Assembly: GCA_002469895.1 (NCBI GenBank)
Contig: DKOA01000044.1
Coordinates: 1,275 to 18,017 of the forward strand
Origin: Opitutia bacterium UBA7374
GTDB lineage: Bacteria > Verrucomicrobiota > Verrucomicrobiia > Opitutales > Coraliomargaritaceae
Reading direction: 5' to 3'
Length of the DNA: 16,743 nt
A model generated the notes under the pieces. That model was given only the letters and a program-made list of their open reading frames with translations, was not told where the DNA came from and ran no database searches. The position numbers and the translations under genes are program-made. Of this stretch, positions 7,375 to 15,392 are shown in pieces. Within the stretch, counting starts at the first letter, position 1. Each line of letters starts with the position of its first letter.

Positions 7375-8772
7375 ATGCAGACTTTTTACTCCCGACTCGT
7401 CCTGTCGATCCTTTGCTTTGCGTGGGCTCTGATTCCCGGGGTACAGGCCAAGGAGAGTATCGCAAATCGGCCAAATATCGTCCTTATATTCGTTGATGAT
7501 ATGGGGTATGGCGACCCGGGCTGTTATGGTGGAGAAGTGATCTCTACGCCGAATATTGATGCCTTGGCGGAAGCGGGTCTACGCTTTACCCAAGGTTATA
7601 CAATCAGCCCGGTCTGCGGTCCCAGCCGGGTTGGTTTGCTTACCGGTATGCAGCCGAGCCGGATCGGAGTCTATTGGAATCCGGATATGGGCGCAGTACG
7701 GCCACCGGAGGGTCATTCGCTTCTGCCGGAGGCGTTGAGGGATGCAGGCTACACGACTGGAATCGTAGGAAAATGGAATTTGAATAATCCTCGATGGGAT
7801 CCGTTGCCGGCAGAAAAGTTCTTTGACAAGACCTACGATGTGATGGTCTGGGAAGGGGATTACTGGCCGGATAAGTCGGGCGTGTACCGGGGCGTGGCCG
7901 ATGGCAACTTTGGCAGCAGCAAGACCAACGGCACATGGGGACCCGAAAAGGATGGCGATGAATATTTGACTAATCGACTGACACGGCATGCCTGTGAATT
8001 CATTGCAGATCAGGGGGACCGTCCTTTTTTCCTTTATCTGGCCTACAATGCGCCGCATAGCCCATTACAGGGATGGAAGACGCACCTGCCCAAACTGCAG
8101 GGGATTGAAGGAGAGGCACAAAAATTGTATGCTTCTATGGTTATGGCGGTGGATGAAGGAGTCGGGAAAGTGGTCGCACAACTCGATCAAATGAAGATAG
8201 GGGAAAACACTTTGATTGTATTCGCGAGCGACAACGGGCCAGCGGTGACGAATTTCAAGGGGCTACCGGATTCGTGGCCACGAGATGAGATGCTTGGATC
8301 GACTGGCGGACTGAGGGGGAAGAAAGGTACCTTTTTTGAGGGCGGGATCCGTGTGCCCTTTATTTTTCATTGGCCCGCACGTTTTGCAGAGCCTGCAGTC
8401 TTAGATAGTGCGGTCACCACATTGGATTTATTTCCTACCTTCTGCGCGGCTGCCGGCACTGCCGTGGGCCGGGAAACTCATTTAGACGGACTGAACCTGC
8501 TCCCTTTTTTGTCTCCTAATACTGCAGACCTGCCGGAGCGGGAGCTAATCTGGTTTTCCGGGCCATCGGGAGCGGTACGTCAAGGAGACTGGAAGCTGGT
8601 CTTTGAAAAAAAATCTGTAGTGGGTCTCTACCATCTGGCAGAAGATCCGAAAGAGTCGCAGGATCTTTCGGAAAAGAACCCGGAGATTGCCACTCAACTG
8701 TTTGCTCGAGCCAAAGAATGGAGACGGCAGGTGCCGCCTCCGGTCACCCCTCGTAAAAATTTGAAAAAGTAG
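7375..8772 (+). CDS. Exported S1-type sulfatase with Asn at the usual GKWH histidine
   Basis: 465 residues with a signal peptide ending near residue 25 (GVQA). Active-site landmarks are Asp41-Asp42 (FVDDMGYGD), the formylglycine motif Cys81-Gly-Pro-Ser-Arg85, His228 (YNAPHSP), Asp286-Asn287 (ASDNGP) and the Lys of RGKKGTFFEGGIRVP at about 316-317. The usual GKWHLG reads GKWNLN here: Lys133 is kept, but Asn135 (codon AAT at 7777-7779) stands where arylsulfatases have the His that contacts the formylglycine hydroxyl. The rest of the active site is intact and the frame is unbroken, so it is probably a functional variant rather than a decayed gene. It starts 6 bases after the preceding sulfatase stop; AGGA lies 4 bases before the ATG. 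Its end faces the minus-strand sulfatase gene across 37 bases with no obvious terminator. Confidence 0.92.
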   Translation: MQTFYSRLVLSILCFAWALIPGVQAKESIANRPNIVLIFVDDMGYGDPGCYGGEVISTPNIDALAEAGLRFTQGYTISPVCGPSRVGLLTGMQPSRIGVYWNPDMGAVRPPEGHSLLPEALRDAGYTTGIVGKWNLNNPRWDPLPAEKFFDKTYDVMVWEGDYWPDKSGVYRGVADGNFGSSKTNGTWGPEKDGDEYLTNRLTRHACEFIADQGDRPFFLYLAYNAPHSPLQGWKTHLPKLQGIEGEAQKLYASMVMAVDEGVGKVVAQLDQMKIGENTLIVFASDNGPAVTNFKGLPDSWPRDEMLGSTGGLRGKKGTFFEGGIRVPFIFHWPARFAEPAVLDSAVTTLDLFPTFCAAAGTAVGRETHLDGLNLLPFLSPNTADLPERELIWFSGPSGAVRQGDWKLVFEKKSVVGLYHLAEDPKESQDLSEKNPEIATQLFARAKEWRRQVPPPVTPRKNLKK

Positions 8773-8809
8773 AGGTTCGGAGGAATGTCTATTTGGCCTG
8801 AAGGGTTGT

Positions 8810-10849
8810 TTACAGCTCCCGTTTGATTACCACCTCTTTGACTGCTCCTACGAGCGGATTATGGGGCACCTTTTGGTTGACCACCTGGGCGCCTCCGGCA
8901 CCGATGATGAGGGGCCTGCCGGTGGCATATTTAAACGGTTGAGGCAGCGGTACGCTGTCGACGACTTCTCCATCTACAGAGAAGATCAGGCGGTTGTAGT
9001 CGATCACTGCTTTTAGTTGCGTCCATTTGCCAAGAATTGAATCGGGGGCGTCGATCGTTGTTCGGGTTGCGATCCATGTCCGGCAGAGTACGGCGATCCC
9101 GGGACGACCATCTTGTACAAATATCTTATATCCCGACTTAGGCCCAGAGTGTGAGGCGATCACGCCATCTTCATCCGCTTTTACATTGATCTCAATAGAG
9201 TAGGGCCAGTAGGCCGGGTCGATCGATTCGTCATAGGCTACCTTGAGGCCCTGCTTGTCAGCCTTAAAGTGCAAGGCATCCTCGCCGACCTCGACATTTT
9301 GCGGGCGGATTGGGAGCCCCGAATTTGCGCTGTCGATCAATTTGCCCTTGGTAACGCACAGTTCCAGTTGTAAACCATCGCTCTCCCGCATGCGGGGCAG
9401 ATTTTTCGGAAAGACATTTGCTCGCCAGCCGGATGCTTCAATCTGTTTCAATAATTTTTCCTGCATTTCCCTATGCAGGGCTTCGTTTTCTGCTTTGCCG
9501 GCGAGATTATCCATCTCATGCGGATCCTTCGAGAGGTCATATAATTCATCGATGTCGTTTAGCTCCGGATAGCTGATGAGCTTATAGCGGTCGGTACGGA
9601 CGGCAATCATCGTTGGTATGGAGTGGACCAGATCGGTCCAGTACTCGTAGAAAATACTGTCTCGCCACTCCGTGTTGGTGGAGTCAAAGAGCGGGCGCAT
9701 GGAGCGACCTTGCATCTGCTTGGGAATATCGGCACCGGCATAGTCGAGCACAGTTGGAGCAAAATCCAAGTTGGTGACCAGGCCGGCAGTGCTGGAGCCC
9801 GCTTTTATTTTTCCGGGGTAGACGACAAGCATGGGTATGCGCAAACTCTCTTCATAGGCGAGTCGCTTATCCCAGCGGCGGTGTTCCATATGAAAATAAC
9901 CATTATCACTGGTAAATACGATTAGAGTATTTTCCAGATTCCCTCGTTTCTCCAATGTTTTCATGAGGCGCCCGATTCCCTCGTCTACTGCCGCCGCACA
10001 GCGTAGTTGATTCACGTACCGGGTATTCTTTTCCCAGGTCTGTAATGGGATAGTATCGGGTAGTTGATCTGCCTCCAGCTCTCGAGTACGCCATTCCCAG
10101 CGGTAGTCGCGAATTTGCTGACGGCGCATCCAGTCAGGCTTATTCTGGAAATCATCTACCCAACTAACCGGCTCAGGCAGCTCGGTCCCGGCCCCGTAGG
10201 CTTCTTTATGCCTTTGCGCCGGTCGGAACGGTTCGTGCACTGCCTTGTGCGAGAGGACGACGAAGTAGGGCTGGTCCTCCGGTTGCTTTTCGATAAATTC
10301 AATCGCTTTGTCTGTCAGCAAATCCGTTGTGTAGCCGTAGAAGGTCTGGTTCTCCCCGTTGATATTGAAAACGGGATCGTGATAGACGCCCTGTCCTTTA
10401 AAGCTCAGCCAGTAATCAAAATAGGCACGCGGTTTGGCATCCTTACCCATGTGCCATTTACCAATCATTGCGGTTTTATAGCCGGCTTCTTGCAGATACT
10501 TCGTAAGGGGCGGCGTTATGTCTGGATTGTATTCCGATGTCTCATTGTCGATCACTCCATGGCGGTTGGCGTATGTACCAGTTAAAAAGGTGGCGCGTGA
10601 AGGACAACAGATCGATGTTGTGACAAATGCATTCTCCATATGGGCCCCGTCCTGGCGCAGTTTGTCAATATTTGGCGTTTCGATGTAGGGGTGACCCAAA
10701 AATGACATCGCATCCCAGCGTAGATCATCGAGCAGGATAAATACGACATCCGGCCGGGACGTTTTTTCACTGGCCAAGCCAGCGTGCGTAAAAAGAGCCA
10801 ATAGGCCGATGAGGAGCCACTTATTGCCGTGTATATTTGATTTTTTCAT
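8810..10849 (-). CDS. Exported S1-type sulfatase with C-terminal LamG-like domain
   Basis: 679 residues from the ATG at 10849. The frame reaches a TTG at 10888, but starting at MKKSNIHGNKW gives a normal signal peptide ending near residue 26 (GLA). The sulfatase part (about 30-475) has Asp41-Asp42, formylglycine Cys81 in CCPSR, Lys131 and His133 in GKWHMG, His205 (HKAVHEP), Asp315-Asn316 (TSDNGYF) and Lys328 in RRWDKRLAYEES. Residues about 495-679 form an extra beta-rich domain. It has YSIEINVKADEDGVIASHSG, then GKWTQLKAVIDYNRLIFSVDG and a final GAVKEVVIKREL, the pattern of LamG/concanavalin-like domains. It may bind carbohydrate, which is inference. The sulfatase part resembles the neighbour at 11013, from which it is divergent, and the GlcNAc-6-sulfatase-like branch. 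The exact S1 subfamily is uncertain. Confidence 0.9.
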   Translation of the reverse strand: MKKSNIHGNKWLLIGLLALFTHAGLASEKTSRPDVVFILLDDLRWDAMSFLGHPYIETPNIDKLRQDGAHMENAFVTTSICCPSRATFLTGTYANRHGVIDNETSEYNPDITPPLTKYLQEAGYKTAMIGKWHMGKDAKPRAYFDYWLSFKGQGVYHDPVFNINGENQTFYGYTTDLLTDKAIEFIEKQPEDQPYFVVLSHKAVHEPFRPAQRHKEAYGAGTELPEPVSWVDDFQNKPDWMRRQQIRDYRWEWRTRELEADQLPDTIPLQTWEKNTRYVNQLRCAAAVDEGIGRLMKTLEKRGNLENTLIVFTSDNGYFHMEHRRWDKRLAYEESLRIPMLVVYPGKIKAGSSTAGLVTNLDFAPTVLDYAGADIPKQMQGRSMRPLFDSTNTEWRDSIFYEYWTDLVHSIPTMIAVRTDRYKLISYPELNDIDELYDLSKDPHEMDNLAGKAENEALHREMQEKLLKQIEASGWRANVFPKNLPRMRESDGLQLELCVTKGKLIDSANSGLPIRPQNVEVGEDALHFKADKQGLKVAYDESIDPAYWPYSIEINVKADEDGVIASHSGPKSGYKIFVQDGRPGIAVLCRTWIATRTTIDAPDSILGKWTQLKAVIDYNRLIFSVDGEVVDSVPLPQPFKYATGRPLIIGAGGAQVVNQKVPHNPLVGAVKEVVIKREL

Positions 10850-11012
10850 GAATATTTTGGGATATAGCGAGGGAAGAACGATCGACAAAAGACAGTGACA
10901 ATTGCAGTAATTTACAAAACTATATTTACAGACTTATTTTACAATATCTTTTACTCCTAACGGATACCTCTTTGTTTGCATTTATACAGACCCGTGAAGT
11001 TCCCATTACCCG
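10850..11012. promoter_or_regulatory. Divergent sulfatase promoter region with three TTTACA repeats
   Basis: This 163-base AT-rich region separates two sulfatase start codons that point away from each other. TTTACA occurs three times on the plus strand, at 10911-10916, 10925-10930 and 10938-10943, 14 and 13 bases apart and each flanked by A/T. They could be -35-like hexamers or sites for one regulator. I could not find a convincing paired -10 box, and motif A of the receptor locus is not present here. Confidence 0.4.
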
Positions 11013-12611
11013 ATGAAAAAAATGACCCTAACCCAGCACTTTATTTTGTTCCTTCTTTGCGGATTGATGGCCACTGCGGCAGATCGCCCCAATATTGTAT
11101 TCATTTTCAGTGATGATCATGCCACCCAGGCGGTTGGGGCGTACGGTTATCCGATCACGAAGATTGCCCGTACACCCCATCTGGATCGTCTGGCTGCATC
11201 GGGCATGCGGTTTGACCGATGCTTGGTAACCAATTCAATCTGTGGGCCCAGTCGTGCGGCAATTCTTACCGGTAAATACAGTCATCTCAATGGATTTTAC
11301 TACAATGAGGATACCGAGTTTAACGGATCGCAGGATACATTCCCGAAGCGATTGCAAGGAGGCGGTTACCAGACCGCTCTAATCGGGAAGTGGCATTTGG
11401 GCTCTGAGCCGACTGGCTTCACTCACTGGGACATCCTTCCCGGTCAGGGAGATTACTATAATCCTGATTTCATTAACGCTACGGGAAGATATCCGGTCGA
11501 GGGCTACGTCACCGATGTTGTGACGAAAAAGGCTATACGCTGGCTGGAGTCTGAACGTGATGTGAAGCGTCCCTTTATGCTCATGGTACAGCACAAAGCA
11601 CCGCACCGCGAATGGTCTCCGGACTTGAAGTATCTCGATCTTTGGGAAGAAGAAACCTTTCCGGAGCCGGAGACTCTCTTTGATGACTACGCAAACCGTA
11701 CCTCGGCGGCACGCGAGCAGGACATGTCGCTAGCGCTTAGCCTGGAATTGGATATGGATTTGAAAATAGATGGTGCTCAGCCCGGGCGCCGGTACCATAG
11801 AAGAAGCTACAGCCGCCTAAATAGCGAAGAGCGACAAATTTGGGAGGAAAAGATGGAAGGACGTTCGCGGGAATTTCATAGCTTACAACCGGAGGGGAAG
11901 GACCTTGTGCGGTGGAAGTATCAGCAATACATCAAAGATTACATGCGCTGCATTCGCTCGGTCGACGACAGTGTCGGCGAAATACAGCAATATCTGCGTG
12001 ATAATGGCCTGCTCGAAAACACCGTATTCATTTACTCATCCGATCAGGGCTTCTACCTTGGGGAACACGGCTGGTTCGATAAACGCTTCATGTATGACGA
12101 ATCCTATCGCACGCCCCTTCTGGTTTCCTGGCCGGGTGTCATAGAGCCCGGTTCGGTTAACGGTAAGCTCGTGTCGAATCTTGATTTTGCTCAGACTTTT
12201 TTGGAGATAGCCGGACTCCAGTCGCCCGCCACAATGCAGGGAAAAAGCCTAGTGCCACTTCTGCAAGGAGAGACACCAGCATGGCGTAAGCACCATTACT
12301 ACCACTATTATGAGTACCCCGGTTGGCACATGGTGTACCGGCATGAAGGCATTTATGACGGTCGCTTTAAGTTGATCCACTATTACGACGTGGATGAATG
12401 GGAATTGATCGACACGAAGAAAGATCCTCTGGAGCTGAAGAGTGTCTACGGCGAACGAAAGTATGCTGTTGTAGAAAAAGAACTGAAGGCGGCCTTGCAG
12501 GCAAAGAAAGCTGAATACTGCGTACCTCCGGGGGTGCCGGAGCCCCGGCAGGTAGTTGATCCTATGCGCTATTATTCCACCCAACGCCGCGAAGCGGAAA
12601 CGAGCCGGTAA
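11013..12611 (+). CDS. Exported S1-type sulfatase, GlcNAc-6-sulfatase-like branch
   Basis: 532 residues, with a signal peptide through about residue 22 (MATA) followed at once by the first strand DRPNIVFIFSDDH. Landmarks: Asp34-Asp35, formylglycine motif Cys77-Gly-Pro-Ser-Arg81, Lys126 and His128 in GKWHLG, His198 (HKAPHRE), Asp344-Gln345 (SSDQGFYLGEHGW) and Lys357 in WFDKRFMYDES. Gln for Asn in the second metal pair is normal in this branch. The charged insert at about 215-300, with the motif WKYQQYIKDYMRCIRSVDDSVG after it, also fits that branch. Substrate is unknown; a 6-O-sulfated sugar is a guess from resemblance. No good Shine-Dalgarno sequence precedes the ATG. The gene ends 7 bases from the convergent hexapeptide-protein gene. 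Confidence 0.92.
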   Translation: MKKMTLTQHFILFLLCGLMATAADRPNIVFIFSDDHATQAVGAYGYPITKIARTPHLDRLAASGMRFDRCLVTNSICGPSRAAILTGKYSHLNGFYYNEDTEFNGSQDTFPKRLQGGGYQTALIGKWHLGSEPTGFTHWDILPGQGDYYNPDFINATGRYPVEGYVTDVVTKKAIRWLESERDVKRPFMLMVQHKAPHREWSPDLKYLDLWEEETFPEPETLFDDYANRTSAAREQDMSLALSLELDMDLKIDGAQPGRRYHRRSYSRLNSEERQIWEEKMEGRSREFHSLQPEGKDLVRWKYQQYIKDYMRCIRSVDDSVGEIQQYLRDNGLLENTVFIYSSDQGFYLGEHGWFDKRFMYDESYRTPLLVSWPGVIEPGSVNGKLVSNLDFAQTFLEIAGLQSPATMQGKSLVPLLQGETPAWRKHHYYHYYEYPGWHMVYRHEGIYDGRFKLIHYYDVDEWELIDTKKDPLELKSVYGERKYAVVEKELKAALQAKKAEYCVPPGVPEPRQVVDPMRYYSTQRREAETSR

Positions 12612-12618
12612 GCACGGA

Positions 12619-13407
12619 CTACGACTCTACCCGGGGCAATACCCGTAGAGTGCTGCCGGAAAAAGCCATTGAGTTTTCTTTCAAATAGCCGCGGAAGGAT
12701 ACCCCGGGGGTGATCAGTGCCTTCCTCGCAACAATGGAGCCCGGGTTGAGTACGGCATTACAGCCGACCTCTGCCTGATCACCCAGAATCGCTCCCAGCT
12801 TGCGCAGTCCGGTATCTGTTCGCGAACCATCGGGCAATTGTACCCGTACATCGGCCTGGTCCAGTCGTAGATTGGAGCAGGTTGCGCCGGCACCCAGGTG
12901 CGCTTGGTTCCCCAGTATACTATCGCCGACATAGCTGAAGTGCGGCACCTGTACTTCGTCGAGCAGGAGCGCATTCTTAAATTCGCAAGAGTTGCCTAAA
13001 ACACAGCGGGCCCCGGCAATCACATTTCCCCGAATGTAGACCCCGGGACGCAATGTACACCCTGCACCGATGTAAGCGGGCCCGGTGATGGAACCATAGG
13101 CCGGCAGTTGTACCTCTTGGCCAAAGTAGACCGGCCCTTCGATATGCAATCCGACGGGTATTTCCAGATCCTGTTCGGGGAAAGTAAAGTCGGCCAAACA
13201 TTCGCGTATTCGAGGGAGCCACTCCCAGGGAGCGAGGTCCGGGGAGAATACATCGCCGAACGGCAGTGATTCCGGGAAATCAAACAAGTCGGAGCATTGC
13301 AGCATAGGGCCAACCATGCAGAAGCTGGCTTCCGGGTGAATCTCAAAATTCCGCGATTCGGGGTGGCATCTGTATCTGATGTTGTCATTGCTAGAGTTTT
13401 CATCCAC
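12619..13407 (-). CDS. Left-handed beta-helix (hexapeptide repeat) protein, GlmU C-terminal-like
   Basis: 262 residues starting at a GTG (13405-13407). AAGGAG (13415-13420) precedes it at an ideal 7 bases, which decides the start; an internal ATG at 13317 would remove 30 poorly conserved-looking residues. From about residue 82 it is a series of hexapeptide turns with V/I/L every sixth position (IPVGLHIEGPVYFG, YIGAGCTLRPGVYI). PHFSYVGDSILGN (155-167), LGAGATCSN (171-179) and the late IVARKALITPGVSFRGY match the acetyltransferase half of GlmU and related nucleotidyl-sugar proteins. His156 and Tyr159 sit where the GlmU catalytic His and a binding Tyr lie. There is no uridylyltransferase domain. 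A sugar-N-acyltransferase role is likely but unproven. The gene is head-to-head with hflX and tail-to-tail with the sulfatase at 11013. Confidence 0.8.
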   Translation of the reverse strand: MDENSSNDNIRYRCHPESRNFEIHPEASFCMVGPMLQCSDLFDFPESLPFGDVFSPDLAPWEWLPRIRECLADFTFPEQDLEIPVGLHIEGPVYFGQEVQLPAYGSITGPAYIGAGCTLRPGVYIRGNVIAGARCVLGNSCEFKNALLLDEVQVPHFSYVGDSILGNQAHLGAGATCSNLRLDQADVRVQLPDGSRTDTGLRKLGAILGDQAEVGCNAVLNPGSIVARKALITPGVSFRGYLKENSMAFSGSTLRVLPRVES

Positions 13408-13414
13408 CCATCTG

Positions 13415-13420
13415 CTCCTT
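13415..13420 (-). promoter_or_regulatory. Ribosome binding site AAGGAG overlapping the likely hflX start
   Basis: Minus-strand AAGGAG, 7 bases before the GTG at 13407. It is the strongest Shine-Dalgarno sequence seen in the window. It supports the non-ATG start of the hexapeptide protein. It overlaps the TTG (13419-13421) that opens the hflX frame on the other strand. Confidence 0.6.
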
Positions 13421-14714
13421 GCATGACGTAAAAGATAAACCCACCATGGTCGAGCGGGCCATGCTCATTGGCATCACTCTGCCAGGAGAGGCGCCGCAGA
13501 CGACTGAGGGACTCCTCGAAGAACTGGCTGAACTGGTGACAACTCTCGGTATTGCGATCTGCCACCGTCAGCAACTCGCCATTCGCAAACCACAGGCAAA
13601 GTTTCTGGTCGGTTCCGGTCAAGCCACCCGCTTAATTGATGAAGCGCGTGCCCATAACTGTGATGTGATTGTTTTTGATAATGAACTAACGCCGGCCCAG
13701 CAGCGTAATTGGGAACAGTCAGCCGATGACAAGATTCTCGTCATTGACCGTCAGGAAGTGATCCTTGATATCTTTGGAAAGCGCGCCCGCACACGGGAGG
13801 CTGTCCTCCAAGTCGAACTTGCTCGAATGGAGTATAACATGCCGCGCCTGAAGCGTGCCTGGACGCACCTCAGCCGTCAGCGGGGTGGTGGCGCGATGCA
13901 GCGGGATGCCGGTGAAACTCAGTTGGAGCTGGACCAACGTATGGTGCGTACGCGCATTGCCCGACTCAAGCGAGAGTTGCAGGAAGTCGTCAAGCACCGC
14001 CACCTGCAGCGTAAGCGTCGAATGACGGTCCCCGTGCCGACTTGTGCAATCGTTGGTTACACGAATGCAGGTAAATCCTCTTTGCTCAATGCGTTGACCG
14101 ACTCTGCCATCCTTGCCGAGGACAAGCTCTTCGCTACCCTCGACCCGACCTCTCGCCGTTGCAGTTTGCCGGGAGGTCAGCCCCTCGTTGTTACCGATAC
14201 TGTCGGATTTGTGCGAAACCTGCCGCACCGCTTGGTGGATGCCTTCAAGGCGACTCTCGAAGAAGCCGTCGTCTCAAATTTCCTTATCCATGTGCTCGAT
14301 TGCAACAGTCCTGATGTCGAAGCGCATGCGGCCACCACCATGGCAGTCCTAAAAGGGCTGGGTGCGGGCGAGAAAACAATACTGACTGTTTTCAACAAGA
14401 TCGATGCCCTGGATCAGACACATCGGCTGGATGCACTGCGCATGCAGCATCCGGACGCCAGCTTTGTCAGCGCGCTGACCGGGGAAGGTCTGCCCGCTCT
14501 GCTCGAACGTTGCGAAGCAGTCCTGCAGGAAGGCATAGATCGTCTGCGCCTCTTGATCCCCCATGAAAGATACGATTTAGTCGCTCGCTTGCATCGCGAG
14601 GGAGGCGTGCACAAAGAAGAAACGCGCGACAGCGGTACCTACCTCATCGGCACGGTCCCCGAGCGCATTCTCAGTCTGGTGCAGCCCTACATTCTACAAG
14701 CAGAAGAATTATAA
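13419..14714 (+). CDS. hflX: Ribosome-associated GTPase HflX
   Basis: 431 residues from a TTG at 13419, or 422 from the ATG at 13446. I prefer the TTG because HDVKDKPTMVERAMLIG continues the N-terminal strand pattern usual in this family, but neither start has a Shine-Dalgarno sequence. The N-terminal HflX domain (about 10-200) includes the GSGQATRLIDEA stretch, DNELTPAQQRN, ARTREAVLQVELARMEY and RDAGETQLELDQR; the last is a variant of the common RGPGETQLE. The G domain has P-loop GYTNAGKS (213-220), switch I TLDPT (240-244), DTVGF (260-264) and NKID (326-329). HflX binds the 50S subunit and splits stalled or hibernating ribosomes in a GTP-dependent way. The membrane-protein gene follows after 13 bases, which suggests an operon. 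Confidence 0.95.
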   Translation: MHDVKDKPTMVERAMLIGITLPGEAPQTTEGLLEELAELVTTLGIAICHRQQLAIRKPQAKFLVGSGQATRLIDEARAHNCDVIVFDNELTPAQQRNWEQSADDKILVIDRQEVILDIFGKRARTREAVLQVELARMEYNMPRLKRAWTHLSRQRGGGAMQRDAGETQLELDQRMVRTRIARLKRELQEVVKHRHLQRKRRMTVPVPTCAIVGYTNAGKSSLLNALTDSAILAEDKLFATLDPTSRRCSLPGGQPLVVTDTVGFVRNLPHRLVDAFKATLEEAVVSNFLIHVLDCNSPDVEAHAATTMAVLKGLGAGEKTILTVFNKIDALDQTHRLDALRMQHPDASFVSALTGEGLPALLERCEAVLQEGIDRLRLLIPHERYDLVARLHREGGVHKEETRDSGTYLIGTVPERILSLVQPYILQAEEL

Positions 14715-14727
14715 GGATTCTGCATTA

Positions 14728-15357
14728 ATGTGGAGCCGTTGTTTTGCGATCCATTGGCATACGCCGCAGATGAATTATCGCACAGCCTATAAACTCCGTA
14801 AATTTCAAGCACTCACGCAGGATCCACTGCTAGTCGCTCTTTGGGGCCTGATTCTAGCTAAATGCTGCTTCCTCGAGCACTTTGTGCGGCAGCATGCAGT
14901 GCCCATTAATACCGGCATCTACGTCTGGCTGCTCTCTCTATTTATGGCGGGCCTGGCCACCGTTGTCCTCTCCGGTATCGTCGAGCCCAAGGTACAGCAC
15001 CCCGATGAGAAGCCGGACGGTCCTTGGCTTTGGCCACTCACGGTTTCTTTTATGCTGGTTCTTCTTCTCCTCGCTTTTGCTCTGGGCGGGAATCGCTTGC
15101 TCGCAGTTTTGCCTCTTCTCTGTCTGCCTCCCGGGGGTGCCTTCGCATTGCGCTGTGGCGTTCGATTTCATCCTGCAGTCGCTCTACAAGCGGTTGGCTG
15201 GCTCGTCTCTGCGGGTATACTTTTCATGCTTTCGCCGCCGGCTCGCATCTTACCCGTATCCTGCATCCTGATCCTCCTTGTCGCGGTGCCTGGGATTTTT
15301 CGTTTTGTGCAATATCGCAGAGAAATTCGTCAAGCCATGCAGGCTTTGCAAAAGTAG
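14728..15357 (+). CDS. Integral membrane protein of unknown function
   Basis: 209 residues. The ATG at 14728 has AAGGA (14713-14717) 10 bases upstream, overlapping the end of hflX. A second start at 14770 (MNYRTAYKLRKFQ) has no such site. Six hydrophobic segments are visible, at about 34-54, 62-85, 102-121, 123-140, 149-169 and 173-194. The N-terminal tail is positively charged (RTAYKLRKFQ) and the C-terminal tail is basic and helical (RFVQYRREIRQAMQALQK). Both are therefore probably cytoplasmic. No transporter or enzyme motif is recognisable. It lies between hflX and a uracil-DNA glycosylase gene, which gives little clue to function. Confidence 0.8.
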   Translation: MWSRCFAIHWHTPQMNYRTAYKLRKFQALTQDPLLVALWGLILAKCCFLEHFVRQHAVPINTGIYVWLLSLFMAGLATVVLSGIVEPKVQHPDEKPDGPWLWPLTVSFMLVLLLLAFALGGNRLLAVLPLLCLPPGGAFALRCGVRFHPAVALQAVGWLVSAGILFMLSPPARILPVSCILILLVAVPGIFRFVQYRREIRQAMQALQK

Positions 15358-15392
15358 CTGGACGTAGTGCATCCTTTGGCTGAAGCTGCCCT

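Noticed and set aside
7579..8058. 159-residue minus-strand frame opposite the second sulfatase
   Set aside because: It is entirely antisense to a gene with full sulfatase motifs, and the translation has no recognisable features. It is a shadow of that coding sequence.
10064..10585. 173-residue plus-strand frame opposite the LamG-bearing sulfatase
   Set aside because: It is antisense to well-conserved sulfatase sequence around HKAVHEP and GKWHMG and has no motif of its own.
10850..10888. Longer TTG-started form of the minus-strand sulfatase
   Set aside because: The extra 13 residues precede a good signal peptide that starts at the ATG at 10849, and the TTG has no ribosome binding site.
12625..12650. 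Hairpin CTCTAC...GTAGAG at the convergent ends of the sulfatase and hexapeptide genes
   Set aside because: It has a six-pair outer stem and three inner pairs with a bulge, but no T-run on either strand. It lies within the coding end of the hexapeptide gene, so it is not supported as a terminator.
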